Notes under the pieces: generated by a model
Databases searched by the model: none
What the model was told of the DNA's origin: nothing
The model's input: only the letters and a program-made list of their open reading frames with translations
Made by a program: the position numbers and the translations under genes
NCBI GenBank assembly: GCA_965203195.1
Contig: OZ241860.1
Coordinates: 3,348,001 to 3,412,000 of the forward strand
DNA: 64,000 bases
Origin: Bin87 sp965203195
GTDB lineage: Bacteria; Chloroflexota; Dehalococcoidia; Lucifugimonadales; UBA3495
Direction of reading: 5' to 3'
In this document: piece by piece, positions 24,876-33,227 of the stretch
Layout of the letters: every line of letters begins with the position of its first letter
How positions within the stretch are numbered: position 1 is the first letter of the stretch

Positions 24876-25766
24876 TCAAGAGGCTACCTGATATTCCGAC
24901 GTATCCGGCTCAAAAAGGCGTGGTTCCGGGTTTGACGCTTTTTTAGCATTGCGGAACTTGCCCACATTCAAGCCCTGCGTTTTGCGTTCCCGGAAAGTTA
25001 TTCCCACGCCATGCAATTCCAGCTCCGACTGGATTTTGGGCAGTTCGACTTGGGCGTTGTCCAAGCGTTGCCGCGCATAGGCCAGGTATTCCGGGCTGGC
25101 GTCAATGCCCAGGTAATGATGCCCCAGCAACTTGGCCGCCACCGCAGTCGTTCCGCTGCCCACATAGGGGTCCAGAACCAGGCCGGGTTCATCCTGTTCC
25201 AGGAGCGCGATAATTACCCTGGCCGGCAGCCACAGCGGGAATGGCGCCGGGTGGGGATTCTTGCCCTCCGGCACGCCGCGCCAAATTGAAGTCAGTTTGG
25301 CGTCGCCCGACTTTAGTTCCTTGCCGATGAGCTTATTGCCGATGGGCTTGTAAAGCCAGTAGATGCGTTCCTCAACCTGCCAGAACCGCCAGCCCCGGAT
25401 GTTGGCGGCAATGACCCGATCCCAGACGATTTCCTGCTTTACCGTCCATTGGGTTTTGCGCAGCCAGTCCATAGGGTGATACATCTCGCCCCGCTCCCAG
25501 CGGATCTTGTGATTGTAGAAAAACGAACCGCCGGGCTTGGTAATACGGAAAACCTCGTTGAGTACGGCAATCTGGTTGCCCTGATACTGCGGTTCCGGCG
25601 CGGCGTCGGTGTAAGAGTCATACACCACGTTTTTCACCAGCCAGCCCTTGTGCTTCTCCTGCTTATTGTAGGGAGGCGATGTAACGCTCACATCCACCAA
25701 ATCGGCAGGCCACGATTTTAGCGTCGTCAGCGTATCGCCAAGTGTGAGTTCGTTCCGGGTTATCAT
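24876..25766 (-). CDS. Type II DNA methyltransferase (beta-type motif order), modification partner of the broken endonuclease
   Basis: 296 residues. Motif IV is VTSPPYNKQ near residue 30; motif I is LDPYVGSGTTAVAAKLLGH near 197; LGIDASPEYLAYARQRL follows. The order IV-then-I is typical of beta-class amino-methyltransferases (N4-cytosine or N6-adenine; SPPY is more frequent in N4-cytosine enzymes). The ATG overlaps the stop of the endonuclease gene by 4 bp (ATGA), so the two were translationally coupled. A second methyltransferase lies on the other side of the endonuclease. The gene now depends on transcription passing an 806-bp IS, or on a promoter inside it. Confidence 0.9.
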   Translation of the reverse strand: MITRNELTLGDTLTTLKSWPADLVDVSVTSPPYNKQEKHKGWLVKNVVYDSYTDAAPEPQYQGNQIAVLNEVFRITKPGGSFFYNHKIRWERGEMYHPMDWLRKTQWTVKQEIVWDRVIAANIRGWRFWQVEERIYWLYKPIGNKLIGKELKSGDAKLTSIWRGVPEGKNPHPAPFPLWLPARVIIALLEQDEPGLVLDPYVGSGTTAVAAKLLGHHYLGIDASPEYLAYARQRLDNAQVELPKIQSELELHGVGITFRERKTQGLNVGKFRNAKKASNPEPRLFEPDTSEYQVAS

Positions 25767-26349
25767 TTTGCGAATCTCCTCAAGTGGGCATACACTTCGC
25801 CGGTGATGTGCTGGCGCAGTCCTTGTAGCTCCAACCAGGTGACAAAGCGCCTGGTTTGCAGGCTGGAAGCATTCTTGTAATGCCGGAAGGTGAACGAGGC
25901 GCTGCGGAGATACAGCCCACTGACATCCCCTTCTGGGAAATGGTTCACGAGCTGTTCTCGCAAACGCCCGGTGAAATCCGGCTCGTTAAAATTGAACTCA
26001 AAGATATAGACCAACCGGGCGTCGACGAACCCGGCGACCAGCATCGTCGGATTGTCGTCCGAGTGCTGTCCGAACCGCGCCCACGTGTAGTCCGTGAAAT
26101 TGCCGCCGCCGTTCAGCTTGCGCGGCTGTTTCCGGGTTGAGTCCGTCCTGATATTCGTCGGTTTGATTTCGCAGTATTCCGTGCCTCCGGTAAGCGCATC
26201 GTGCCGAAAGCCGTTGTAGCCCAGCTTTTCGGTGTTCGGCTGGTAGCCGGCCAGCAGGGCAACGGTCATCTCGCGCATCGCCGAGGAATTGACGTCGTTG
26301 TAGTAGATGGTCAGCAAATCTACCAGAATTGAGATGAGGTTATCCTTGG

Positions 26350-27155
26350 CCGTGTTGACATTTCAGCGTAGCCAGATGAGGGCCGCCGCAAAATGCCAAA
26401 ACCCCAAGTAGCGTCGGCTCAGCTTCTCAAACCGGGTGAACACCCGCCGGTAGCGCTTCACTTTGCCAATAAAGCACTCCACCAAATGACGCTCGCCGTA
26501 CAGGTCCGGGTCATACACCACCACTACCTTCCGGTTGGAACGCCCCGGTATCACCGCCGTCATCCCCAACTCCGCAATCCACTCCCGCAGCCACTGGGCA
26601 TCGTATCCCTTGTCCGCAATCACATACTCCCCGGCGTAGCCGGACAGCAACGCTTCGGCCTGGGTAATGTCGTTCTCCTGGCCTCCCGTCAGGATGAACC
26701 GCAAAGGATTGCCCAGCCCGTCCACTGTGATGTGCACTTTGGTACTGAACCCGCCCCGACTGCGCCCTAACGCCTGGGCGTCTTGACCGCCCCCTTTTTC
26801 GGGGCGCCGGCGGCGTCGGGGTGGGCGCGGACGATGGTACTGTCAATGATGAGGTATTCAGTGTCCGGGTCATCGGCCAAGTGTTGGTGGAGCGCGGTCC
26901 AGATGCCTCGGTCGCACCAGTTGGCGTAGCGTCGGTAGATGGAGTTCCATTTGCCGTATTCCGCAGGCAGCATTCGCCAGGGGGCGCCGGAGCGGGCGAT
27001 CCAAAGTACGGCGGTGATGAAGCGTCGGCAATCGGTTTCACAGCCGACGTAGAGGTCGGAGCGGCTGCGGAGGAAGGTGAGGATTTTGTCCCATTGGTAG
27101 GATGTCAGTTCCAAGTTTGCCATGCCGCAATGATAACACCAAAATGTCAACACGG
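26350..27155 (-). mobile_element. IS5-family insertion sequence (806 bp) inside the endonuclease gene
   Basis: Inverted repeats CCGTGTTGACATTT (left) and AAATGTCAACACGG (right) are perfect over 14 bp. CCTTGG is repeated directly at 26344-26349 and 27156-27161, a 6-bp target duplication. If the true ends are slightly shorter the duplication becomes longer. Perfect ends and flanks point to a recent insertion. Confidence 0.9.
26363..27123 (-). CDS. IS5-family (IS427-like) transposase in two frames with -1 shift
   Basis: The first frame (MANLELTSYQWDKILTFLRS...) has the N-terminal DUF4096-type helix domain, RFITAVLWIARSGAPWRMLP and the first catalytic Asp in YLIIDSTIVRAH. It stops soon after AGAPKKGAVK. 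The second frame reads GGQDAQALGRSRGGFSTKVH, then ITVDGLGNPLRFILTGGQ, the second Asp in VIADKGYDAQ, and the Glu region RHLVECFIGKVKRYRRVFTR. The join lies in GAAAAAGGGGGC, a mixed A5/G5 slippery tract giving -1, as known for the IS427 group. Both frames are otherwise intact, so it is probably functional. Confidence 0.88.
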
Positions 27156-27310
27156 CCTTGGATTTGGCAAGCAGACTTTCGTGAATCTCGCTGTGGCTGC
27201 CTGTCGCGTAGTCTTTGATCAGCTGGATCAGGTCCTCGTTCATCGTATGCTCCCCGCTATGGCGTCAGCGCACGCTGGAATGTGTTCACGGCCGGCGCCG
27301 GCGGCTGACG

Positions 27311-28078
27311 CTAAACGGCCATCCGAGCCTGGGCCGTGCGCCGCCGCGCCCGTTCCTGTATCAGGTCGCAGTAGTCGGGGTTTATTTCAAAGGCTACGCA
27401 CTCGCGGTTGTGCTTGAGGCAAGCGTCAACGGTGGCGCCGGAACCGGCAAAGGGGTCAAGGACAACGCCGTTTTCGGGGCAGGATGACTTTACCATCCGC
27501 TCAATGATTTCCAGCGGCTTCTGGGTAGGATGGTTTTCCCGCTCGCGATGCAGACGATGCAGGCGCGCAACGCTCCAGACATCTTTCGGATTATAGCCCA
27601 TTTCCAGCCATTTTTTGCCCACGAATATGGAACGGGTGCGGGCTTTCTTGGTTTCCGCGTCGTAGGGAATCCGCACGGCGTCCAGGTCAAAGTAGTACTG
27701 CTTTGACCAGACAAAGAAGCCGATGGTGTCGTGCACCGACGAAAACCGGCGGGTAGAGCCACCCATACTGGGCACCTTGCGATCCCAGATGATCTCGTTG
27801 ACCATAGTCATCCGCGTTTTGAGGTAGGAAAAGATTTCCGGCGAAAACCGCCAGGTGGTGAAAATGTACAGGCCGCCCGTGCGCTTGATTTTGGGCAGCG
27901 TCGCCTCAACCCACTGCTGCGTCCAGCGCAGAAATTCGTCGGGGCGCATCAGATCAGATTCGTTGCCGTAATCCTTGCCCAGGCAGTAGGGCGGGTCGGC
28001 AATTACCAGGTCCACGGAGCCGTCGGCAAGACGCCCGACTCCGTCCAGAAAATCCTCGTTGAAAAGGGTGTAGCTCAT
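27311..28078 (-). CDS. Type II DNA methyltransferase (beta-type), second modification gene of the RM locus
   Basis: 255 residues starting at MSYTLFNEDFL; a longer frame extends 25 codons upstream without a better ribosome site. Motif IV is LVIADPPYCLGKDYG near 30; motif I is VLDPFAGSGATVDACLKHNR near 215, followed by FEINPDYCDLI. DPPY favours N6-adenine methylation. RENHPTQKPLEIIERMV is the usual motif before motif I. It is the first gene of the three-gene RM locus (M-R-M), with 67 bases to the endonuclease start. Two methyltransferases beside one endonuclease is typical of asymmetric recognition sites or of DpnII-like systems. Confidence 0.9.
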   Translation of the reverse strand: MSYTLFNEDFLDGVGRLADGSVDLVIADPPYCLGKDYGNESDLMRPDEFLRWTQQWVEATLPKIKRTGGLYIFTTWRFSPEIFSYLKTRMTMVNEIIWDRKVPSMGGSTRRFSSVHDTIGFFVWSKQYYFDLDAVRIPYDAETKKARTRSIFVGKKWLEMGYNPKDVWSVARLHRLHRERENHPTQKPLEIIERMVKSSCPENGVVLDPFAGSGATVDACLKHNRECVAFEINPDYCDLIQERARRRTAQARMAV

Positions 28079-28153
28079 CGCAGAACGATGCTCCTGGAAC
28101 GGGTTTGCAACAATCACGGAAACTCCTCTTCGCCCATTGCTTCCATACCTCAA

Positions 28154-28465
28154 TCAGGCTTCGTAACCGGACAACGCCACCGCGCGCCGGATGCTGTCGA
28201 AGTCAACCGCCGGCGGCACATCAATCGTAGCCGACGCGCCGGCAGTAGTGGTCACGATAATGCAACGCCGGCCATCGCCCGTTTCGTGGCGCGCCACGCC
28301 GCTAATCCCGGCCACGCCTTTGGAACGAGCCAGGTCGTTCAGCTCGGCGTCAAATGACGCCGGGTCGTATTCCTCCAGCGCAATCCGCAGCCAAAGGACT
28401 GCCTGCTCGCCGGTTTTTATTCCTTCCGCAGGATCCCACGGAGAAACTTTAACTTTAGCCATCAT
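28154..28465 (-). CDS. Addiction-module antitoxin-like protein, partner of the upstream RelE/HigB-type toxin
   Basis: 103 residues starting at MMAKVKVSPWDPAEGIKT; GGAG lies about 8 bases upstream. The beginning matches 'addiction module antidote' HigA-like proteins (PWDPAE-x-x-KT, then LRIALEEYDPASFDAELNDL, then ARSKGVAGIS), which normally continue into a helix-turn-helix. Here the C-terminus differs (RRCIIVTTTAGASATIDVPP, FDSIRRAVALSGYEA) and does not form the standard HTH, so autoregulation may be lost or performed differently. It follows the toxin gene by 13 bases, the usual toxin-first order of HigBA-like modules, and lies next to the RM locus. Confidence 0.75.
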   Translation of the reverse strand: MMAKVKVSPWDPAEGIKTGEQAVLWLRIALEEYDPASFDAELNDLARSKGVAGISGVARHETGDGRRCIIVTTTAGASATIDVPPAVDFDSIRRAVALSGYEA

Positions 28466-28478
28466 CACTCTCTCCGGG

Positions 28479-28766
28479 CTACAGATCCCGGGCCAACTGC
28501 TGCGCTGTGGCAATGTCCCTCTGCTGGGTGCTTTTATCGCCGCCGGCCAGCAGCGCAATTATACGCCGCCCGCGCTGCGTATAATACACCCGATAGCCTG
28601 GCCCATAGTCAATGCGGAGTTCCGATACACCCCCGCCTGCCGGCGCAGCGTCTCCCGGATTGCCCTGTGCCAACCTACGCACCCGGTTGGATATGCGAGT
28701 TTGCGCCGCGCGGTCACGCAACCGGCGATACCACCGGGTGTACACCTCGGTGGCGTGAATTTCCAT
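28479..28766 (-). CDS. RelE/ParE/HigB-superfamily toxin (phage Gp49-like killer protein)
   Basis: 95 residues from MEIHATEVYTRWYRRLRD; an ATG three codons earlier is also possible. The pattern FTRWYRRLRD-like start, then RVRRLAQGNPGDA, SELRIDYGPGYRVYYTQRGR, then IIALLAGGDKSTQQRDIATA, matches the 'addiction module killer protein' group exactly in layout. These toxins are ribosome-dependent mRNA interferases or gyrase poisons. The basic RIDYGPGYRVYY and the C-terminal K-x-x-Q-x-x-D-I-x-x-A helix are conserved. It is followed by the antitoxin gene. Confidence 0.88.
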   Translation of the reverse strand: MEIHATEVYTRWYRRLRDRAAQTRISNRVRRLAQGNPGDAAPAGGGVSELRIDYGPGYRVYYTQRGRRIIALLAGGDKSTQQRDIATAQQLARDL

Positions 28767-28813
28767 CGCCGCCATAGACTTGGCCGCATTGCAATGTTGC
28801 CGGGGGCGACTGC

Positions 28814-28848
28814 GGCCGGCGGCTTTGCGACTGGCAAAACCGCCGGCC
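28814..28848. terminator. GC-rich hairpin between DUF3500 gene and TA module
   Basis: GGCCGGCGGCTTTGC pairs with GCAAAACCGCCGGCC (one G-U) around a 5-base loop, just 10 bases beyond the stop of the DUF3500 gene on the minus strand. There is no long U tract. The GCAAAACCGCCGGC arm also occurs in the hairpin after the dehydrogenase gene near 18.57 kb, so this may be a dispersed palindrome family. Confidence 0.55.
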
Positions 28849-28857
28849 TCCCGCCGG

Positions 28858-29931
28858 CTAGATAATGTGGTACATCAGCAGGTGGTCCCGCATCACATCG
28901 CTGGCGAAATCGTTGCTCACATCCCGCAGCACCGAGTGTATGTGGTTGGCCCCGTTCTGCCGGTTGTCGTACTCCACCACAAAATCGCCGCCGTGCAGCC
29001 GGTAGTAGTGAGGACGGCTGCGGTCAACCGGGCCGCCCCAGGCCAGATGGATTTTCTCCAGCCCGCCCTGCCGCAAAACGGCCAGCTTCTCCGCCGCCAG
29101 GTCCCCGCGGATGCGGCTCACATACTCGGAGGCCAGCGACATCAGCATTTCCCGCTGCGCGCCGGACATGGCGCTGGCCGGCAGCCCCTCCTCTTTGGGC
29201 AGCGAGGCGCGGGATGCGTTGAAGGTGATAATGTCGGCCGGCGCTTCATCGTAAATCGTGGCCCGGGATTTCTGCCCGTCGTCCAGGCTGTCCATCAGTT
29301 CCAGCGCGATGTCCTGGCTGGCGCCGAGGATGCGCAGGCCCGCCTTGTCCCGGCCCGGCGGCACTTCGGCGGGGTTGGCCCCGAAAAAGAAGGGCGTCAT
29401 CGACAGCACCCGGTCGCACCAGACGCTGTAATGAAGCGAAACATGATGCCCCTCCACCCGCCAGCCCCAGGGCTCGGCATCATTGGCCGGGTCGCCGAAA
29501 ATCGTCCAGGAATACAGCAGCGGATCCCGTTCCCAGGTCACGCGGCCCTGTTCCTTTTCCAGCGGCCCCAGCACTGCTTCGTGGTCAATAATCAGCCGCG
29601 CCTGCCGGTTGGACTCCTCGGCGAGGCCGGTCGCCATCAGAGCGTAGGCCAGCTGCCGCTGCTCGCCGCTCATATCCCGCAGGGAAAGGCCGTGCCGGTT
29701 GAGGGGCGGGTAGTACCAGAAAATCCGCTCGCCATCGTAGTAGCTGTAGCTGATGGCCGACTTCTGGCCGGCGTCCAGGCCGGACAGCAAGGCAATGGCG
29801 GCGGCGCGCATCTCGGCGGCGGCCTGCGGGTGCGGGTGGTCGTGGTTATGCCCCTGGTGGTCGTGGTCATGGTCGTGATGATGGTCGTGGTCGTGAGCGT
29901 GGTCGTGATGATGGTCGTGGGCGGTAGTCAT
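28858..29931 (-). CDS. DUF3500 protein with N-terminal poly-His/Asp metal-binding tract
   Basis: 357 residues starting at MTTAHDHHHDHAHDHD; GGAGG lies 9 bases upstream. Residues 5-35 are almost only His and Asp, a metal-chelating tail, followed by the DUF3500 body: LLSGLDAGQKSAISYSYYDG, MATGLAEESNRQARLIIDHE, WGWRVEGHHVSLHYSVWCDR, AWGGPVDRSRPHYYRLHGGD, and FVVEYDNRQNGANHIHSVLR. DUF3500 proteins are of unknown function. Conserved His and Glu in the C-terminal half suggest a metal site. No signal peptide is seen ahead of the His tract, so it is probably cytoplasmic, unlike most secreted homologues. Confidence 0.88.
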   Translation of the reverse strand: MTTAHDHHHDHAHDHDHHHDHDHDHQGHNHDHPHPQAAAEMRAAAIALLSGLDAGQKSAISYSYYDGERIFWYYPPLNRHGLSLRDMSGEQRQLAYALMATGLAEESNRQARLIIDHEAVLGPLEKEQGRVTWERDPLLYSWTIFGDPANDAEPWGWRVEGHHVSLHYSVWCDRVLSMTPFFFGANPAEVPPGRDKAGLRILGASQDIALELMDSLDDGQKSRATIYDEAPADIITFNASRASLPKEEGLPASAMSGAQREMLMSLASEYVSRIRGDLAAEKLAVLRQGGLEKIHLAWGGPVDRSRPHYYRLHGGDFVVEYDNRQNGANHIHSVLRDVSNDFASDVMRDHLLMYHII

Positions 29932-30123
29932 CAGACAGCATCCTCCGCGCCGGCGCGCAAAATCAGGGTGGCGGTTGCCAGGATGGGCGTTACTATATGC
30001 GCCGCCGTTTGCGGGTGTCAAACCGATTTGACGCCGGCCGCCGGCGCCGGGCTTGCCGGCCGCCGGATCGGTAGCGGCCGGCTTGATGGCCGTCGCTTGC
30101 CCGCATACCCCATAGCCTTTTGC

Positions 30124-30129
30124 TATAAT
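30124..30129 (+). promoter_or_regulatory. Extended -10 element (TGCTATAAT)
   Basis: TATAAT is preceded by TGC, giving a TGn extended -10 about 83 bases before the CaiB gene at 30212. A weak TTGCCC lies 21 bases upstream, too far for a good -35, which extended -10 promoters tolerate. Confidence 0.5.
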
Positions 30130-30211
30130 GCCGAAAAATTGCGCTTGTCCCCAGGCCCTGATTAGACGCAACCTTACTGACTCCACCCCACTGGTAGGAT
30201 GACCGGTCGCT

Positions 30212-31498
30212 ATGCCTTACTCGCTCCTTGCCGGCCTCCGCGTGCTGGAAGTCGGCGCTATGCTCTCCGCCCCCTACTGCGGCAAGCTGCTGGCCGACGC
30301 CGGCGCTGATGTCATCAAGCTGGAACCGCCCTCCGCCGGCGACCCGGCCCGCCGCTACGGCCCCTGGCCCGGCGACATCCCCCACCCGGAACGCAGCGGC
30401 CTGTTCCTCTACCTCAACGCCGGCAAGCGCGGCATCACCGCCAACCTGGAAACTCCCACCGGACGCGACATCCTGCGCCGGCTGGCGGCGGCCTCCGATG
30501 CCGTCGTCCACAACATCCCCCCGGCCGACCTGGAACGCCTCGGCCTGGACTATGACGACCTGGTCGCCGGCGCCGGCAATCCCGACCTGGTGATGGCCTC
30601 CATCAGTCCCTGGGGGCTGTCCGGCCCCTGGCGGGACTATAAGGCGTATGACATCAACCTGGCCGCCGCCGGCGGCATCTGCGAAGGCTTGGGCGCGCCC
30701 GACCGGGAACCGCTGACTTTCGGCGCCCCCTCGGTGGGCTATTTCGCCGGCATGGCCGCCGCCTCTTCCATCGTGATGGCCCTGCTGGGGCGGGATGCCC
30801 ACGGCGGCCAGCACATTGACATCGCCGAAGCGGAAACCATGGCCGGCCTGTACAACGGCCCCGAGGCGCTGATGGCCGTGTACCAGTGGCGCGTCACCCG
30901 CCGCACCGGCCATCACGCCCTGGACTTTCCGTATCCCAACTGCATCCTGCGCTGCCGGGACGGGCATATTTTCGTAGGCTCGCCGGAGGGACGCCAGTGG
31001 CGCCGCCTGCTGGAGGCAATGGGCAACCCGGCCTGGGCGCAGGAGGAACGGTTCCGCAACCGCACTGCGATGAACAACCTGTACGCCGACGAGGTGGACG
31101 GCTATATGGAGGCATGGCTGGCGGATTACACCAAAGCGGAGCTGCTGGTGCTGGCCCTGGAGCAGCGCATCCCCCTGGCGCCCGTGCGCACCTACGACGA
31201 AGTGCGCGCCGACCCGTCCCTGGCCGACCTGTTCGTTGTCATTGAGCGGGACGACACCGGCCCCATCGCCTACCCCGGCGCGCCCTACCGCCTGCCGGCC
31301 GCCGCCGTTGATGGCAACGCCGCTACTGCCCATAGCGACGCCGCTGCCGTCGCCGCTGATGCCTCTGACGCTCCGTCGCCGGCGCCCGCCCCGGCGTCGG
31401 CCCCAACGCTGGGGCAGCACAACCGGGAGCTGCTGTGCCAGGAGCTGGGCTACACGCCAGCGGAACTGGTCAAGCTGTACCAGACGGGCATCATCTGA
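30212..31498 (+). CDS. CaiB/BaiF family CoA-transferase without recognisable catalytic Asp
   Basis: 428 residues. Family segments: LRVLEVGAMLSAPYCGKLLA, ADVIKLEPPSAGDPARRYGP, RGITANLETPTGRDILRRLA, GGQHIDIAEAETMAGLYNG and LGQHNRELLCQELGYTPAEL. Aligning FGAPSVGYFAGMAAASS with the G-x-x-x-D-Y-x-x-G catalytic segment places Gly where Asp is expected. Near residue 370 there is an Ala-rich low-complexity insert (AAVDGNAATAHSDAAAVAAD). It is a solitary gene with its own likely promoter. Function may be non-catalytic or use another residue; substrate unknown. Confidence 0.9.
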   Translation: MPYSLLAGLRVLEVGAMLSAPYCGKLLADAGADVIKLEPPSAGDPARRYGPWPGDIPHPERSGLFLYLNAGKRGITANLETPTGRDILRRLAAASDAVVHNIPPADLERLGLDYDDLVAGAGNPDLVMASISPWGLSGPWRDYKAYDINLAAAGGICEGLGAPDREPLTFGAPSVGYFAGMAAASSIVMALLGRDAHGGQHIDIAEAETMAGLYNGPEALMAVYQWRVTRRTGHHALDFPYPNCILRCRDGHIFVGSPEGRQWRRLLEAMGNPAWAQEERFRNRTAMNNLYADEVDGYMEAWLADYTKAELLVLALEQRIPLAPVRTYDEVRADPSLADLFVVIERDDTGPIAYPGAPYRLPAAAVDGNAATAHSDAAAVAADASDAPSPAPAPASAPTLGQHNRELLCQELGYTPAELVKLYQTGII

Positions 31499-31648
31499 TG
31501 ACATCGTCTGATGACGATGCGGCCGCGTTCTGCCCGGGTATGCTGTATTGCAGTACCGGCCGCCGCTGAAGTCCGGGCTGCCCAACGCCCCAATTGGACG
31601 CAACAGACGCTATAATGGCTGTATCACCGCCACAAGGGGATAACGGGT

Positions 31649-33115
31649 ATGACTATGACGCCGCCTCTGGACCTGCCGGCCGTAACCGAGCTGGCCCTGG
31701 CCAATCGGCGCGACATCAGCGCGCTGGATGAAAAACTGACTGACCTCGCCGCCATCACCCGCCAGGCGGTGGACGATATGGCGCGGCAGATGGCGGACGC
31801 CTACGCCCGGTTCGTCCAGCAGGCGGCCAACGTGGCCGAGGCGGACCGCGCCGCGGTAGGGGCGCTGACGGCGACAGTCTCCGACCTCGCCGACAGCCCC
31901 GCCAGGTTGCAGGAGGCCGTCGCCGTCCTCGCCACAGCGCAAGCGCAAACCAGCGCCAACGTCGTCGCCCTGACCGAATTGCAAGCGCAAGCCAACGACC
32001 AGATGGACAGGCTCATCGCATCGCAAGCGCAAACCAACGAAAATGTGTCCACCTTGCACGATGCCGTTGTGGCCCTCATCGCAGCGCAGGCGCAATCCAA
32101 CGACCGACTGGACGCCCTCACCGCGGCGCAAGCGCAAACCAACGACAACGTTGCCAAGTTGCAAGAAGCCGTTGCCGCCCTCACCGCGGCGCAAGCGCAA
32201 ACCAACGACAACGTTGCCAAGTTGCAAGAAGCCGTTGCCGCCCTCACCGCGGCGCAAGCGCAAACCAACGACAACGTTGCCAAGTTGCAAGAAGCCGTTG
32301 CCGCCCTCACCGCGGCGCAAGCGCAATCCAACGACAACGTTGCCAAGTTGCAAGAAGCCGTTGCCGCCCTCACCGCGGCGCAAGCGCAATCCAACGACAA
32401 CGTTGCCAAGTTGCAAGAAGCCGTTGCCGCCCTCACCGCAGCGCAAGCGCAATCCAATGATCGGCTGGACGCCCTCACCGCAGCTCAAGCCCAAACCAAC
32501 GACCGGCTGGACGCGCTGGCCGCAGCGCAGGCCCAAACCAACGCCAACGTTGCCGCCCTCACCGAAGCGCAGACGCAAACCAACAAAAACGTGGCCGCTT
32601 TGGAGGATGTCGTCGCCGGCCTGACCAAAGCCCAAACGCAGGCCAACGCCGCCCTGGCCACCCTGTCCGGCCGTATGGCCAACATATCCGGCTCCCGCTA
32701 CGAGCGCTTTGTGTCGCGCATCGGCTCCCGCCACATCCGCCGGGTCCTGGGCCTCACCGAAATCAAGCTCGTCCACCGGGCCTGGGGCGATGGCGATCCG
32801 GTCATCGACGATGCCATCAATTCGCCGGAAATCCTCGATCAAGACGCCGAGAGCCTGGGCTTGGTGGACGCCATATTCCGCGGCCGCAACCGGCACGGCG
32901 ACCAGGCCTATGTAGTGGTGGAAATATCCATCACCGCTCTGGAACGGGATGTTACCCGCGCCGCCCGGGGCGCCAAAACCCTGGCGTGTGTCACCGGCCA
33001 GGAAGCCATCCCCGCCGTCATCGGTACCATCATTGCCGACACAGCCGAAAAGTTCGCCCAGCGCGAGGATGTTGCCTTCATCCCCATCCCCTACCCGGAG
33101 ACGCAGGACGGCTAA
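31649..33115 (+). CDS. Long coiled-coil protein with C-terminal nuclease-like domain
   Basis: 488 residues. Residues ~1-350 are a coiled coil of heptads; the middle consists of five near-identical 21-residue (three-heptad) repeats of the type KLQEAVAALTAAQAQTNDNV, preceded and followed by diverged copies. The C-terminal ~140 residues form a globular domain: YERFVSRIGSRHIRRVLGL, GLVDAIFRGRNRHGDQAY, VVVEISITALERDVTRAARG, LACVTGQEAIPAVIGTII. The D...E-x-S pattern with a following R-A-x-x-G helix resembles a PD-(D/E)XK fold in which the Lys is Ser, and matches the C-terminus of the coiled-coil protein near 49 kb. TATAAT lies at 31611-31616. Function unknown. Confidence 0.8.
   Translation: MTMTPPLDLPAVTELALANRRDISALDEKLTDLAAITRQAVDDMARQMADAYARFVQQAANVAEADRAAVGALTATVSDLADSPARLQEAVAVLATAQAQTSANVVALTELQAQANDQMDRLIASQAQTNENVSTLHDAVVALIAAQAQSNDRLDALTAAQAQTNDNVAKLQEAVAALTAAQAQTNDNVAKLQEAVAALTAAQAQTNDNVAKLQEAVAALTAAQAQSNDNVAKLQEAVAALTAAQAQSNDNVAKLQEAVAALTAAQAQSNDRLDALTAAQAQTNDRLDALAAAQAQTNANVAALTEAQTQTNKNVAALEDVVAGLTKAQTQANAALATLSGRMANISGSRYERFVSRIGSRHIRRVLGLTEIKLVHRAWGDGDPVIDDAINSPEILDQDAESLGLVDAIFRGRNRHGDQAYVVVEISITALERDVTRAARGAKTLACVTGQEAIPAVIGTIIADTAEKFAQREDVAFIPIPYPETQDG
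32140..32454 (+). repeat. 63-bp in-frame tandem repeats, five copies
   Basis: The segment GTTGCCAAGTTGCAAGAAGC starts at 32150, 32213, 32276, 32339 and 32402, a strict 63-bp period. The units are nearly identical; the main difference is AACC versus ATCC (Thr/Ser codon). Each unit encodes three heptads, so gain or loss of units would change rod length without shifting the frame. Confidence 0.95.
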
Positions 33116-33227
33116 CCCCCGCATCCGGCAGCAGCGACCACCGCTGTGTAGTCTGGCAACGCCGATTAATCGGCGCCAGACGGGCATTGTGTGGTGTGCG
33201 GGACAGGTTTGCCGGAACAGCCCGGCA

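Larger units (their letters stand above)
25763..27243 (-). pseudogene. Type II restriction endonuclease gene interrupted by IS5-family element
   Basis: The N-terminal part (MNEDLIQLIKDYATGSHSEI, HESLLAKSK) lies upstream of the IS. Removing the IS and one copy of CCTTGG joins it in frame to DNLISILVDLLTIYYNDVNS and the rest, a protein of about 223 residues. The core NGFRHDALTGGTEYCEIKP fits a PD-(D/E)XK site, with the Asp before and E-x-K in EIK. The C-terminal TWLELQGLRQHITGEVY is helical. It lies between two methyltransferase genes, and its end overlaps the downstream one by 4 bp. The C-terminal part could be translated alone from an internal TTG or ATG, but would lack the N-terminus. Specificity is unknown. 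Confidence 0.85.

Noticed and set aside
32140..32454. CRISPR array
   Set aside because: The repeats are contiguous 63-bp coding units without spacers; they encode coiled-coil heptads.
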